A stretch of DNA of 64,000 bases. Origin: Carboxylicivirga agarovorans. Lineage in GTDB: Bacteria; Bacteroidota; Bacteroidia; Bacteroidales; Marinilabiliaceae. The DNA lies in NCBI RefSeq assembly GCF_050589845.1, contig NZ_JBNGPA010000002.1, positions 248,001-312,000 on the forward strand. Reading direction: 5' to 3'. The notes beneath the pieces are model-generated. The model saw nothing but the letters and a program-made list of their open reading frames with translations. It was not told the DNA's origin and searched no databases. Both the position numbers and the translations under genes were made by a program. Numbering within the stretch: position 1 is the stretch's first letter; every line of letters begins with the position of its first letter. Positions 1 through 9,538 of the stretch are shown one piece after another.

Positions 1-2
1 TA

Positions 3-356
3 ACACCTGATCTACCCTCACTGATGTATGAAGGTATGATCATTCATTACCGGGTTAAACCTTTACCATTCTACAATACAGAATGGGTAACAGAAATAAC
101 CCATATCAGGCATGGAGAGTACTTTGTTGATGAGCAGCGGGTTGGTCCCTACAAATTATGGCACCATATGCACCGCTTGCAGGAAACCACCAGTGGTGTT
201 GAAATGACAGATATCGTCAGTTATCAATTGCCGATGGGAGTGCTGGGCCGATTGGGGAACCAACTGCTTGTTAGGAATCGCCTGAATCAGATATTTGAAT
301 ATCGGGAAAAAGCCATCATCAAATACTTTGCTGAATATGGTCAGTTGCACATTTAA
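3..356 (+). CDS. SRPBCC-family protein, C-terminal part (5' end outside window)
   Basis: The reading frame is open from position 3, so the ATG at 24 is probably internal and the gene begins upstream of the window. The visible 118 codons carry the hallmark pattern of the SRPBCC (START/Bet v1-like) ligand-binding group often annotated as cell division inhibitor-like: an early IHYRVKPLP strand, FVDEQRVGPYKLWHH in the middle, then VSYQLPMGVLG and a closing IFEYRE helix. The family normally runs to about 150-160 residues, so roughly 40 are missing. It is a soluble single-domain protein; the ligand is unknown and no enzymatic role can be assigned. It is followed 11 bp later by the CIA30 gene on the same strand, so the two may be cotranscribed. 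The family call is solid; function is not known. Confidence 0.75.
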   Translation, partial: TPDLPSLMYEGMIIHYRVKPLPFYNTEWVTEITHIRHGEYFVDEQRVGPYKLWHHMHRLQETTSGVEMTDIVSYQLPMGVLGRLGNQLLVRNRLNQIFEYREKAIIKYFAEYGQLHI

Positions 357-367
357 AGTACCAAGTT

Positions 368-901
368 ATGCATTACTCAATCCTTTTATTGCTGGTTATT
401 ATGAACACAACAACTGTTAAAATGCTCCACGATTTTAATAAGAATGATGATTTATCAGCCTGGACAATTGTGAATGATGGTGTTATGGGAGGACTGTCAA
501 AGGGCAATATTAGCATTAATGGTGAAGGACACGGGGAGTTTTCTGGTTATATATCACTTGAAAACAATGGCGGTTTTTCATCCTTGCGTACAAGGTTTGC
601 GCCTTTAAGTGTTGTGGCTTTTCAGAAAATTATAATACGAGTTAAAGGAGATGGTAAACGTTATCAATTGAGAGTTAAAACAGATACTTACGATGCACAT
701 TCGTATATTACCTATTTTACAACTTCAGGACAATGGGAGGAAATTGAACTGGATCTTGAAACTTTTTATCCATCATTCAGAGGCAGAAAATTGGCAATGA
801 GTAACTATCCTAAGCTTGAAATGGAAGAATTGGCATTTCTTATAGCCAACAAAAAAGAAGAAAGCTTTCTGCTTCAAATTGATTATATTCAACTGAAATA
901 A
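368..901 (+). CDS. CIA30-family protein (NDUFAF1-like)
   Basis: A 177-residue protein whose body matches the CIA30 (complex I intermediate-associated protein 30) beta-sandwich: WTIVNDGVMGGLSKG near residues 32-46, FSGYISLENNGGFSSLRT around 57-74, and YQLRVKTD. In eukaryotes the family member NDUFAF1 helps assemble complex I. Bacterial members are usually stand-alone and uncharacterised, and the fold is galactose-binding-like. The first 17 residues are hydrophobic (ILLLLVIMNTTT), which could be a short signal or membrane segment; a start at the second ATG (Met12, near 401) would remove most of it. It lies 11 bp after the SRPBCC gene and is followed by a long gene-free stretch. No terminator with a clear U-tract was found directly after it. 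Confidence 0.8.
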   Translation: MHYSILLLLVIMNTTTVKMLHDFNKNDDLSAWTIVNDGVMGGLSKGNISINGEGHGEFSGYISLENNGGFSSLRTRFAPLSVVAFQKIIIRVKGDGKRYQLRVKTDTYDAHSYITYFTTSGQWEEIELDLETFYPSFRGRKLAMSNYPKLEMEELAFLIANKKEESFLLQIDYIQLK

Positions 902-1577
902 TTAGTGGTTTTATTGGCAATAGTGATATTATTCAGAAAAAATGACGATAAAAAAGTCTTTTTTTGCGCAAAAATATTGACAGGGGTGGCATTATGGCTT
1001 ATACTGCGTGGTGTTTAAACCAAATCGTCATATACCCTTGTAAAGAGATAAAGCAGGTTATCATTAGTTGTTGAAGGTTTATTAATAAGTAGGACAATTT
1101 TTAAATCTTTACTTTTGGCTTAGGGAACTTAAACGGATAGAACTCGTCCAGATGCTATTGATACCTGTTTTAATTATTTTCTCTCATGCTATTTTCCTTG
1201 ATTTTAAGGTTTTGATTCTGCCATGTATTTAAAAGATAAGTACATAGTCGTTACTTATTTGTTTTTTGAATGTCTCAACTAAATCAAGATCAGTAATTGT
1301 CATCATAATTTTTTACTTGTGAATTAAAAAAAAAGAGTCACCTGTAAGAGGTTGATAGGCAGTATTATGGTTTGATTTTCCAAGTGTATTCACAGACCTT
1401 ACTTGCTAAAAAATGTAATCGTCTTTGCAACTTTTACAGTTTAAATACCGTAACAAAAGGAAGATGTGAAAATTCCTAAGGGGGTTAATAGTGAAGGTGG
1501 TTATACTTATTGTAAAAATTGGTAATAACAAGTGAGAGTTTGGACGGTAACTTACTTCTCACCTAACATTAACCATA
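902..1577. other. 676-bp gene-free stretch
   Basis: No credible coding frame in either direction; the sequence is AT-rich with homopolymer runs of A and T. An A-run/T-run palindrome lies near 949-966 and could weakly end the CIA30 transcript. Just before the next gene, GTGAGA (around 1532) and TCTCAC (around 1556) form a long-looped inverted repeat in the presumed leader. No promoter matching both TTTG and TAnnTTTG at proper spacing was recognised. Confidence 0.5.
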
Positions 1578-4500
1578 ATGAGAAGAATATGTATTTATCT
1601 TCTGCTACTTATGTTTTATACAACAGTAAGTGGTCAGATTGGTCGTGAATTTTGGTTTGCAGCTCCCGATGTATGGGAAGGCTGTGGTGATGAACCTGTT
1701 GTTTTAAGGGTTACTACCTTTGATGAGGCAGCGACTGTTACGATTAGTTTACCTGCCCAGGGTGGTAAGGTATTAGGCACACACACAGTAGGTGCCCACT
1801 CTCATTATGGCTTTCAGCTTAATAAGAGTGATGTCGAAAAAAGCCCGGCTAACCAGGTAAATAACAAAGGTATTTTAATAACGGCCAGTGCCGATATTGC
1901 AGCCTATTATGATGTCAGTGCTGTTGATAATCCTGACAAGTTTATCCTTAAAGAAGATAATGCTTTGGGATTTGAATTCTTTATTCCATCGCAAAATGTA
2001 TATGCCAATAATTCAGAATACAGCAGTAATGCCAATGAGAAAGCTGATATTGTTGCCACCGAAGATAATACGACGGTAACCATCACCCCATCTGTAGATA
2101 TTACCGGTCATTCTGCCGGTAGTTCGTTTGATATTATTCTAAACCAAGGACAGACATATTGTATTGAATGCAGGGATATCACATCAACAGGCTCTTTGGC
2201 AGGAACTCACGTCACTGCCGATAAGCGTATTGCAGTCACCATATCAGATGATGCCATTATTGAAGATATTGACAGTTTTCCCAATGATTTAATCGGAGAT
2301 CAGCTGGTACCTGTTAATGTGATTGGTAATGAGTATGTGGCTATTAATACCAGTAAGGCAGCATCGAGCTATAAAAATCAAAACTCCGTTCAAAAGGTTT
2401 TTGTAACAGCCATTGAAGATAATACTCTGGTTTTTACCAATAATACCACCAAAAATACGAAAGCATTAAACAGAGGGGAGATCGCTGAATTTGATATCTC
2501 AGACCATGCCCTGTATATTTATGCCACCAAAAGAGTGTATGCCTATCAGCTTACGGGCCTTGTTAATCCAAATGCAGCAACTATTGCCAATGAAATGGGT
2601 AGTGCTATTTTACCAGCATACAGCTGTAATGGCTCCAACAGTGTTTCATTTACACGGGTTTTTAATCGCGATTTTTGGGTTAACATTATCATCAAACGCA
2701 AAGATGTCAAGAATTTTAGCTTGTATGATAATACCGGTCGTGATATAAATGTTGGCAAGTATATTAATAGCTGGCAAACAGTACCTGGGCAGGATACAGG
2801 TCAGGAAGCGTGGGTGTGCTGTGCCGTTAACTTAAATAGCTTAAGTACGGGTGTACCTTATCGTTTGGAGAATTCAACAGGTTTATTCCACTTGTGCATC
2901 CTCGATGAAAGTGACTCGGATATTTCAGGTGGTGGTGCCAGTTTCGGTTATTTCTCTTCTTATAATTCCTTTTATGCTGGTGGAGCCGGTGATAAGTGTC
3001 TGGGCGAAAATATTCAGCTGGAAGCTAAAGAAGGCATGGGATCTTATACCTGGTATTCAACTGCAACAGGCAGCCAGGTATTATCAAATGACAGAATTTT
3101 TACGGTAACAGAACCAGGTACATACTGGGTTGAGGCAGAAACTGCATTCGGAGGTTGCATTATTGCAGACACTTTGGATGTTAATTTTTTGTTTCCTGAA
3201 GTAGAGTTGGGGAATGATACCCTTGTGTGTGAAGGCGAAGTGATCGATTATGCCATAGATAATACCTATGCATCTTACTTATGGAGCAATGGTGATAGTG
3301 ATGCTGAAACACAGTTTTTTGCCGATGGAACAAGCTCTGAATTGAGCGTTGTGGTTACCGATGCAATGGGGTGTACTAACAGCGATACTGTATATGTTGC
3401 CATAGCTCCCGTTCCTGATATTGTGCTCAGTGCAACAAGTGTTTGTGAAGGGACTGCCGTTATAAATACCACAGATTTTGAACGTTATGAATGGAGTTTT
3501 AACGGAGTGGTATTAAATTCCGATGAATCACAAAACTGGATTTATCCCACTCAGACCGGTACCTATTCGCTCACTGTCTGGACATCGGAAGGATGCTCGA
3601 AGACAGAAACAATTGATATAACTGTTATGGCTGCACCTGTTTTGTCTCTTGATGATCAAACAGCGTGTGAAGGCAATGTGGCAATGCTTACTGCGCCGGC
3701 CGGATATACTTCATATAACTGGAGTACAGGAGAAACAAGCCAATCAATAAGTGTTAGTTCTTCAGCAACATATACCTTGGAGGTAACTGATGCCAACGGG
3801 TGTGTTGCCAGTGATGATGTACAGGTTACCTTTTACGAGCCATTGGCTATTGATTTGGGGCCAGACCGGGAGGAGTGTGTTGGTATCTCCATCAGTATTG
3901 CGAACGAGTCAAATTACACCAATTTTAAGTGGACATTTGAACCGGACAGTAACCCGGGTACAACAGTTGATTTAAATCCTTCACCTGCTTACCAGTACGA
4001 TATTCTTAACTCAACAATTGATAATAGTGGTTTGTACAGGGTTGAGGCAACAGATATTAACGGGTGTCCGGTAAGTGATGAGGTGGTGTTTACGTTTCAG
4101 ACTGCAAACCCTGTTGACTTAATAATTACAGAGAACCTTTGTGCTGGAAATACTGTAGATGTAATTGCCAGCCCGGGATATGATACTTACTCGTGGACTA
4201 TTGACGGGGTCGTAAGACCGGAATTCGATAACCAGAATCAAATTACAAATGTATCGTCTGAAGCTGTTTATGAAGTGATTGCCACATCGGGTACATGTCA
4301 AAAACGCAATCAGATTACCGTTGATGAACATGAACTTCCTGTAGTTACGCTTCCAGCCGTATTTTCTCTTTGCAATGGTACCTTTAAAGAGCTTAGTGTT
4401 GAATCATACAGTTCGCCTGCTTCCGCTGCTTTTGATTACTTGTACTGGAATGGAGATGACAGCAGGCGCCATAGTGATTGGCAAACGGCCAGTTTGGAAG

Positions 4501-6143
4501 TTAATGCTCCCGGAACATATACAGTAACTGTAGTTGATGAGTTTGGTTGTGAGGCCGCTGATCAGGTTGATGTAAGTGCTGTTGCTCCTGTCAATGTTGA
4601 ACTGGGACAACCGCAGACAGCCTGTGATTATGAAAGTGTAACGCTCATTAATCCGGAGGCCGTAAATTCACAAACCTATAGCTGGTATCGTTCTTCATCA
4701 TCAGGAGAAACCCTTTTGATCAATGATTCACCCCTGGATGTTGTTGAATCAGGAACCTATATCTTACGTATAGTTGATGTCAATGGGTGTGAAACATCCG
4801 ATGATGTGGTGGTTAATGTCTATTCTTCACCAACAGTTGATTTAGGTGATGATGTTTGGGCTTGTGAAGATACTACCCTAAGAATTGTACCTGATGCTAT
4901 GTTTGCCCGCTATGAGTGGAATGATGATCCGGTATTGGATTCTTATGAGTTACTGGTCACACAGTCGGGTACCTATAAATTGGAAGTATGGAATAATTTC
5001 GGGTGTGTGGCTGAAGATACTATTAATGTTACCCTAACTGCTGCTCCTGAGGTGAGCCTTTCAGATCAAATAGATTGTGCCGGTACTGAACACACCCTTA
5101 CAGGACCATCCGGTTCATATCAGTATTTATGGAGTACTGGTGAGACAACTCAAAGTATATCTGTCGCTAATGGTCATTTTTCATTGCGTGTGACTGATGA
5201 AAATGGTTGCGTAGGCACAGGTGAGAGTTCTATTGTATGGCGTCCGGTTCCTGAAGTAGACCTTGGGCCTGACATGATTATATGCCCATCGGAATTATGG
5301 ACGCTTAATGCAGGTGATGGTTATGCATCATATGACTGGCACAACGGTGAAACATCACAGTATATAACCGCCAACCTTATGGATACGGTCAATACCGTGG
5401 TGGTTACTGATGAGTTTGGATGTCAGGGCTTTGATTCGCAAACTGTAAAGCACAAGGTGGCAGCTCCTCTGGCACTGCTTAATGATACATCAATTTGCTC
5501 CCTTGAAAGCATATGGATAGATGCGGATGCAGGCTTTGATCAATATGAATGGAGTACAGGTGACATTTCACCTAATGTGGAGTTGAGTGAGGAGGGCATC
5601 TATTGGCTAAGAGCCTATGATGGTTGTGTTTGGGCTACAGATACCATGCAGCTTCTTGTTAACCCAACGCCTGTAATTGCAGCCCTTGATACAAGTGTTT
5701 ATGCCCAGGTGGTTGTTTTGGCCAATGGCGGTACAATGCCTTATCAATATGCCATTAATGAGGATGATTTGCAGGAGAATAATGTGTTTTCCAACCTGTC
5801 AAATGGAGAGCATGTGTTCACCGTCGAGGATTTGAACGGCTGTATGTCTGCAGATACGATCATGCTTAATAATATACTGGATATAGAAATACCGCCGGTT
5901 TTGACCCCCAATGGAGATGGTTATAATGACACATGGGAAATTGAAGGTCTGGACAGACTGCCGGATACGATCATCAGGATTTTTGACAGGTATGGTAAGT
6001 TGTTGACTGAGTATTACGCCAGTGATCCGCCATGGGATGGCAAATATCTTGGCAAACCAGTGCCATCGGATGCCTACTGGTATGTGATACAATTGATGCC
6101 AGTCAATAAAATTTTGAAAGGTCACCTGACGATTAAGCGATAA
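1578..6143 (+). CDS. Secreted Ig-like repeat protein with IgGFc-binding-like N-terminus and T9SS type B sorting domain
   Basis: A 1521-residue protein with a signal peptide (about residues 1-19, ending TVSGQ). The first ~400 residues (GREFWFAAPDVWEG, then repeated beta strands with ITPS and DNTTV motifs) resemble the IgGFc-binding-protein N-terminal domain. Around ten Ig/PKD-like modules of some 80-90 residues follow, each ending in a D-x-NGC or EFGC motif (for example TDANGC, VDVNGC, TDENGC) and many containing a WSTGETSQSI-type strand. The last ~85 residues, LTPNGDGYNDTW through IFDRYGKLL to GHLTIKR, are the gliding-motility-associated C-terminal domain, the type B signal of the type IX secretion system. 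The product should therefore cross the outer membrane by T9SS and act at the surface as an adhesin or structural protein. The PorP/SprF gene 16 bp downstream is the usual partner of type B cargo. Confidence 0.9.
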   Translation: MRRICIYLLLLMFYTTVSGQIGREFWFAAPDVWEGCGDEPVVLRVTTFDEAATVTISLPAQGGKVLGTHTVGAHSHYGFQLNKSDVEKSPANQVNNKGILITASADIAAYYDVSAVDNPDKFILKEDNALGFEFFIPSQNVYANNSEYSSNANEKADIVATEDNTTVTITPSVDITGHSAGSSFDIILNQGQTYCIECRDITSTGSLAGTHVTADKRIAVTISDDAIIEDIDSFPNDLIGDQLVPVNVIGNEYVAINTSKAASSYKNQNSVQKVFVTAIEDNTLVFTNNTTKNTKALNRGEIAEFDISDHALYIYATKRVYAYQLTGLVNPNAATIANEMGSAILPAYSCNGSNSVSFTRVFNRDFWVNIIIKRKDVKNFSLYDNTGRDINVGKYINSWQTVPGQDTGQEAWVCCAVNLNSLSTGVPYRLENSTGLFHLCILDESDSDISGGGASFGYFSSYNSFYAGGAGDKCLGENIQLEAKEGMGSYTWYSTATGSQVLSNDRIFTVTEPGTYWVEAETAFGGCIIADTLDVNFLFPEVELGNDTLVCEGEVIDYAIDNTYASYLWSNGDSDAETQFFADGTSSELSVVVTDAMGCTNSDTVYVAIAPVPDIVLSATSVCEGTAVINTTDFERYEWSFNGVVLNSDESQNWIYPTQTGTYSLTVWTSEGCSKTETIDITVMAAPVLSLDDQTACEGNVAMLTAPAGYTSYNWSTGETSQSISVSSSATYTLEVTDANGCVASDDVQVTFYEPLAIDLGPDREECVGISISIANESNYTNFKWTFEPDSNPGTTVDLNPSPAYQYDILNSTIDNSGLYRVEATDINGCPVSDEVVFTFQTANPVDLIITENLCAGNTVDVIASPGYDTYSWTIDGVVRPEFDNQNQITNVSSEAVYEVIATSGTCQKRNQITVDEHELPVVTLPAVFSLCNGTFKELSVESYSSPASAAFDYLYWNGDDSRRHSDWQTASLEVNAPGTYTVTVVDEFGCEAADQVDVSAVAPVNVELGQPQTACDYESVTLINPEAVNSQTYSWYRSSSSGETLLINDSPLDVVESGTYILRIVDVNGCETSDDVVVNVYSSPTVDLGDDVWACEDTTLRIVPDAMFARYEWNDDPVLDSYELLVTQSGTYKLEVWNNFGCVAEDTINVTLTAAPEVSLSDQIDCAGTEHTLTGPSGSYQYLWSTGETTQSISVANGHFSLRVTDENGCVGTGESSIVWRPVPEVDLGPDMIICPSELWTLNAGDGYASYDWHNGETSQYITANLMDTVNTVVVTDEFGCQGFDSQTVKHKVAAPLALLNDTSICSLESIWIDADAGFDQYEWSTGDISPNVELSEEGIYWLRAYDGCVWATDTMQLLVNPTPVIAALDTSVYAQVVVLANGGTMPYQYAINEDDLQENNVFSNLSNGEHVFTVEDLNGCMSADTIMLNNILDIEIPPVLTPNGDGYNDTWEIEGLDRLPDTIIRIFDRYGKLLTEYYASDPPWDGKYLGKPVPSDAYWYVIQLMPVNKILKGHLTIKR

Positions 6144-6159
6144 CCTTAACAGAGATATT

Positions 6160-7170
6160 GTGCGGAAGATTACAGTTATACTATTCTTATTATTTCTGTT
6201 TGTGAAGCCTTGTTGTTCGCAGAAATATTATCTGACAAATCAATATGTATATGATTTGTTTCAGATGAACCCTGCTGCTGCAGCTTTTCATAAAAACTGC
6301 GTTACTGCCACCGGTATTTTTCAGAAACAATGGTTCGGAACCGACCTGGCTCCTACATACCAGTTGTTTAGTTTTCAGATACCGGTAATGCAGCAGTTAG
6401 GCTCTGGAACCTATGTTTATAATGACAGAAACGGTTATTACAAGGAAATGGGTTTGCACCAGGCATTTTCCTATGAGTTACAACTTAAAAAATCTAAACG
6501 AAGGGCGATAACCTTATCATTTGGATTGGCTTTTACCTTAGAGCAAAGTTCCCTGCAAATAGAAGAGCTGATGGATCCTGACTATTTTGATCCTGTTATA
6601 TCAGGAAGTAATGAAAGCGGATGGGGCTTCAATGCCAGTACTGGTATCCTGCTGAAGTATAATGATTATCATATAGGTCTTGGAGTAACGAATCTGCTGC
6701 CACAAAACAACCCGATGTATACCCATGAGGATGAGCCCAAACTCACCACAGATATGCATTTTCATGCGGGCGGTAGCTATAAGATACCTGATCGTGATTT
6801 TTACATTGAACCAACTTTTCTATATCGGCGCAACATGTATGTGGACAGTAGAATGGATGCCAATCTGAAACTTTACATGCCTACACCTGATCCTGACTGG
6901 GCATTATGGGGTCTGGTTTCGTATCGTCATACCACGGAAGAAAAGATCGGTAAATCACTAGGGATGGCACTTACCGGCGGTGTTGTATTTAAGAATGTCA
7001 GTGTTGGGCTTGAGTATCAGTTTGGTCTAACTAAAGCCCGCTCGGCTTATGGAAATACTTACCAGCTTGTTATTAATTACCGCGTATGTCGTGACAAAAG
7101 TAAAAGTGCGATCCCATGTTCTATCGAAAGACGCAATAAACGCCATAACTACAAGTTTCTGAGTTATTAA
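6160..7170 (+). CDS. PorP/SprF-family type IX secretion outer-membrane protein
   Basis: 336 residues starting with GTG, with a clear signal peptide (VILFLLFLFVKPCCSQ) followed by YYLTNQYVYDLFQMNPAAAAF, the Asn-Pro-Ala-rich opening typical of PorP/SprF proteins. The rest alternates short hydrophobic strands and ends in a Tyr-rich strand (YQLVINYRV), consistent with a 14-strand-like outer-membrane barrel. Known family members bind or deliver individual T9SS type B substrates such as SprB and are usually encoded next to them. That fits here: the gene starts 16 bp after the large type B protein, so the pair is likely one transcript and one functional unit. A basic tail (KSAIPCSIERRNKRHN) extends past the last strand. 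An imperfect inverted repeat (CTGATGT/ACATCAG, 7172-7216) follows the stop but lacks a clear U-tract. Confidence 0.88.
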   Translation: MRKITVILFLLFLFVKPCCSQKYYLTNQYVYDLFQMNPAAAAFHKNCVTATGIFQKQWFGTDLAPTYQLFSFQIPVMQQLGSGTYVYNDRNGYYKEMGLHQAFSYELQLKKSKRRAITLSFGLAFTLEQSSLQIEELMDPDYFDPVISGSNESGWGFNASTGILLKYNDYHIGLGVTNLLPQNNPMYTHEDEPKLTTDMHFHAGGSYKIPDRDFYIEPTFLYRRNMYVDSRMDANLKLYMPTPDPDWALWGLVSYRHTTEEKIGKSLGMALTGGVVFKNVSVGLEYQFGLTKARSAYGNTYQLVINYRVCRDKSKSAIPCSIERRNKRHNYKFLSY

Positions 7171-7302
7171 CCTGATGTCGACAATTAATATCGAATTCAG
7201 GTTGTTGACACATCAGATTAGCGGTACCCCTTATAGCACACATTCCCATGTATGTTAACACCCTTTAAAGGTAAAAGCAGACCGGTTGTTTGGCCTGGCA
7301 TC

Positions 7303-7335
7303 AAAAAAAAAGGCTCCCCGAAGGAAGCCTTTTTA
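7303..7335 (-). terminator. Intrinsic terminator of gapA
   Basis: Read on the minus strand, AAAAGGCTTCC, a TTCG tetraloop and GGGAGCCTTTT form an 11-bp stem (one G-U pair) followed by a run of T. It starts about 20 bp after the gapA stop codon. Confidence 0.9.
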
Positions 7336-7354
7336 ATATGATTGAGGGAATCAA

Positions 7355-8362
7355 TTATTTTACTGATTCCATGTACTCGATCAATTCACATACTTTAGCT
7401 GAGTAACCCATCTCGTTGTCATACCATGAAACAACTTTTACGAATGTGTCAGTTAAAGCGATACCTGCTTTAGCGTCGAATACTGAAGTTTGAGTTTCAC
7501 CGATGAAATCGTTAGAAACAACAGCGTCTTCAGTGTATCCTAAGATACCTTTTAATTCGCCTTCAGAAGCTTCCTTCATTGCAGCGCAAATCTCATCGTA
7601 AGAAGCACCTTTTTCTAAGTTTACAGTTAAGTCAACTACTGATACATCAGGAGTTGGTACGCGGAAAGCCATACCAGTTAACTTACCATTCAACTCAGGA
7701 ATTACTTTACCTACAGCTTTAGCAGCACCAGTTGATGAAGGGATGATGTTCTGACCAGCACCACGTCCACCTCTCCAGTCTTTCATAGAAGGACCGTCAA
7801 CAGTTTTTTGAGTTGCAGTAGTTGCGTGAACAGTTGTCATTAAACCATCAACAATACCAAACTTGTCGTTTAATACTTTAGCGATAGGAGCTAAACAGTT
7901 AGTAGTACAAGAAGCGTTTGACACGAAAGTCATATCGTTAGTGTACTTTTTGTTGTTAACACCCATTACGAACATAGGAGTGTCGTCCTTAGAAGGAGCA
8001 GACATAACAACTTTTTTAGCACCAGCGTCGATGTGACCTTGTGCTTTTTCTTTTGTTAGGAAAAGACCAGTTGACTCAACTACATAGTCAGCGCCAACAG
8101 CACCCCATGCAATGTCAGCAGGGTTTCTTTCAGCAGTAACGCGGATTTCGTCACCGTTTACGAATAATTTACCGTCTTTTACTTCAACAGTACCGTCGAA
8201 ACGACCGTGAGTTGAATCGTACTTCAACATGTAAGCCATGTAATCTACATCGATCAAATCGTTGATAGCAACAACTTGAACTGTTCCTTTAGCTACAGCC
8301 TGACGGAAAACGAAACGTCCGATACGGCCAAACCCGTTAATCCCAATCTTGATTTTTGACAT
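7355..8362 (-). CDS. gapA: Glyceraldehyde-3-phosphate dehydrogenase, type I
   Basis: 335 residues, the normal family length. It converts glyceraldehyde 3-phosphate, NAD+ and phosphate to 1,3-bisphosphoglycerate in glycolysis and runs in reverse in gluconeogenesis; the enzyme is a cytoplasmic homotetramer. The NAD-binding loop GINGFGRIGR sits at residues 7-16. The active-site motif SNASCTTNCLAP places the catalytic Cys near 152, with the His partner in the TVHATTATQKTVDGPS segment. WYDNEMGYS lies near the C-terminus. NVxxR-type cofactor features suggest NAD rather than NADP, but this was not tested. The gene stands alone with its own consensus promoter (8413-8443) and terminator. The synonymous codon choice looks strongly biased, as expected for a highly expressed gene. 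Confidence 0.98.
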   Translation of the reverse strand: MSKIKIGINGFGRIGRFVFRQAVAKGTVQVVAINDLIDVDYMAYMLKYDSTHGRFDGTVEVKDGKLFVNGDEIRVTAERNPADIAWGAVGADYVVESTGLFLTKEKAQGHIDAGAKKVVMSAPSKDDTPMFVMGVNNKKYTNDMTFVSNASCTTNCLAPIAKVLNDKFGIVDGLMTTVHATTATQKTVDGPSMKDWRGGRGAGQNIIPSSTGAAKAVGKVIPELNGKLTGMAFRVPTPDVSVVDLTVNLEKGASYDEICAAMKEASEGELKGILGYTEDAVVSNDFIGETQTSVFDAKAGIALTDTFVKVVSWYDNEMGYSAKVCELIEYMESVK

Positions 8363-8412
8363 TTTATTGCTTTTTTAAGAATTGTTTTAATAAGGTCTTC
8401 AAAAATGCAACG

Positions 8413-8443
8413 CAAAAGTAGCAAATCATAATTAAATCATCAA
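8413..8443 (-). promoter_or_regulatory. Bacteroidota-type promoter of gapA
   Basis: On the minus strand, TTG (8441-8443, in context TTTCTTG) is followed by a 20-nt spacer and TACTTTTG (8413-8420), an exact match to the TAnnTTTG -7 element used by the Bacteroidota housekeeping sigma factor. Transcription should start around 8405, giving a leader of about 45 nt. Confidence 0.7.
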
Positions 8444-8543
8444 GAAATACGAAAATGATTTTCTTAATAAAGTTTAAAATAAGGATATGAAAACTACTGG
8501 TTGGAAAACAAGCAGATAACGGTGGGGGTATAAAACAAAAAAA

Positions 8544-8583
8544 AGTAACATAAAAGCGAGTGTCATACTCCTTTTATGTTACT
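8544..8583 (-). terminator. Intrinsic terminator after the small lipoprotein gene
   Basis: AGTAACATAAAAG and CTTTTATGTTACT form a perfect 13-bp stem, capped by GAGT/ACTC after a one-base bulge. On the minus strand it is followed by a long T run (TTTTTTTTG). Confidence 0.88.
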
Positions 8584-8608
8584 GTAATGCTTTTCTGAAC
8601 TGTATTAT

Positions 8609-8737
8609 TTATGCTCTTTCTGAGTTGTCCACAACTTCAGTAGTACTGTAAGCCGGACAATCTTCTGTGCTTTTGCATGAACTCATCCCCAACACCATCA
8701 AAAATAAAACAGCGGCAATCAACGAAATCTTTTTCAT
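8609..8737 (-). CDS. Small lipoprotein, 42 residues
   Basis: The frame stays open upstream to 8842, but the extra 35 residues do not look like a signal region. The ATG at 8737 gives MKKISLIAAVLFLMVLGMSSCKS, a textbook lipoprotein signal with the lipidated Cys at residue 20. After the Cys only about 22 residues remain (TEDCPAYSTTEVVDNSERA). Short Bacteroidota lipoproteins with a KSTxxCPAYS tail are common and uncharacterised. The second Cys (of DCPAYS) could form a disulfide or bind something, but this is speculation. The gene is monocistronic: gapA lies downstream beyond a strong terminator, and another terminator (8921-8944) lies upstream. Function is unknown. Confidence 0.72.
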   Translation of the reverse strand: MKKISLIAAVLFLMVLGMSSCKSTEDCPAYSTTEVVDNSERA

Positions 8738-8920
8738 CTTAATATCCTTTACTTTGTCTGTAAAAATAGAAGATAATTCTATATCTCCAAAATATTTTAG
8801 TATTACAACATGGTAAACGCAAAATGAGTTGAAGGGTTTCATTTATTATTGGCTACTTGGGCAAAGTATGGATATCCTACATGAATAACGTTTTTTTTTA
8901 CATGAATGATACAGAATAAA

Positions 8921-8944
8921 AAAGCCCTGTCGAAACAGGGCTTT
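8921..8944 (-). terminator. Intrinsic terminator of the 156-residue hypothetical gene
   Basis: AAAGCCCTG, a TCGAAA loop and CAGGGCTTT make a perfect 9-bp stem, followed on the minus strand by TTTATTC. It lies 17 bp beyond the stop codon of the gene at 8962-9432. Confidence 0.88.
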
Positions 8945-8961
8945 AAAAGAGTTTAATGTCT

Positions 8962-9432
8962 TTATTTTTCAGGCCAGCGGATGGTTTCATCATCTACCCA
9001 CTCAGGACCGATCTGAATAGAAGAAACAGCTTCTTCATCCATCCAGATATTGATATTTTCTTTTTCGAAAACGTACAACTCCTTATCATCAAAACCATCA
9101 TCACTCATTTCTTCAAGATCATACTCACCCATATCCAGCTTTTCAAGCGATGTTAGGAAGTCTGCTTTGGGCATCCCAACTTTTATGGCATCGTGCAGGA
9201 TAAAGTTTTCTGTTTCAAAAGAAATTTCAACTAATTTGTAATCTTCTTCCTTGTCGAAAGACATGGAAACTCCCATTTCATCGAAATAAAGTACATTAGC
9301 TTCAGCGCCCTCGCCGTAATCTTGTACTTCCGTTTCATCAGGATCGCCTAAGAAATTAGATACTTCATGTTCTTCCATCCCGAATTTGATGCTGCCGAAT
9401 CCAATGTGCGGCAAAATGGCTTTTGGTGTCAT
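8962..9432 (-). CDS. Acidic hypothetical protein
   Basis: 156 residues, strongly acidic, with no signal peptide and no membrane segment, so cytoplasmic. The opening IGFGSIKFGMEEHEVSNFLG followed by PDE resembles the first helix and strand of SmpA/BLIP-like folds, in which an IxxGMxxxEVxxxLG-P pattern is common. A second similar half starts at IKVGMPKADFLTSL (around residues 84-97), suggesting two tandem copies of that small fold. The C-terminus has many aromatic and acidic residues (IQIGPEWVDDETIRWPEK). No catalytic motif is visible. Immunity-type proteins sometimes share this architecture, but no toxin is adjacent. Function is not known; the fold assignment is an inference from pattern only. 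Confidence 0.7.
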   Translation of the reverse strand: MTPKAILPHIGFGSIKFGMEEHEVSNFLGDPDETEVQDYGEGAEANVLYFDEMGVSMSFDKEEDYKLVEISFETENFILHDAIKVGMPKADFLTSLEKLDMGEYDLEEMSDDGFDDKELYVFEKENINIWMDEEAVSSIQIGPEWVDDETIRWPEK

Positions 9433-9538
9433 TTTATTTTATAAGTATTAAAAGTTAACGTGGTAAATATAGAAAACCCCTTTGAGATAATCTACTGTTT
9501 TTGTTAATAGAACTTTAATTAGTATTGACTATAGAAAA

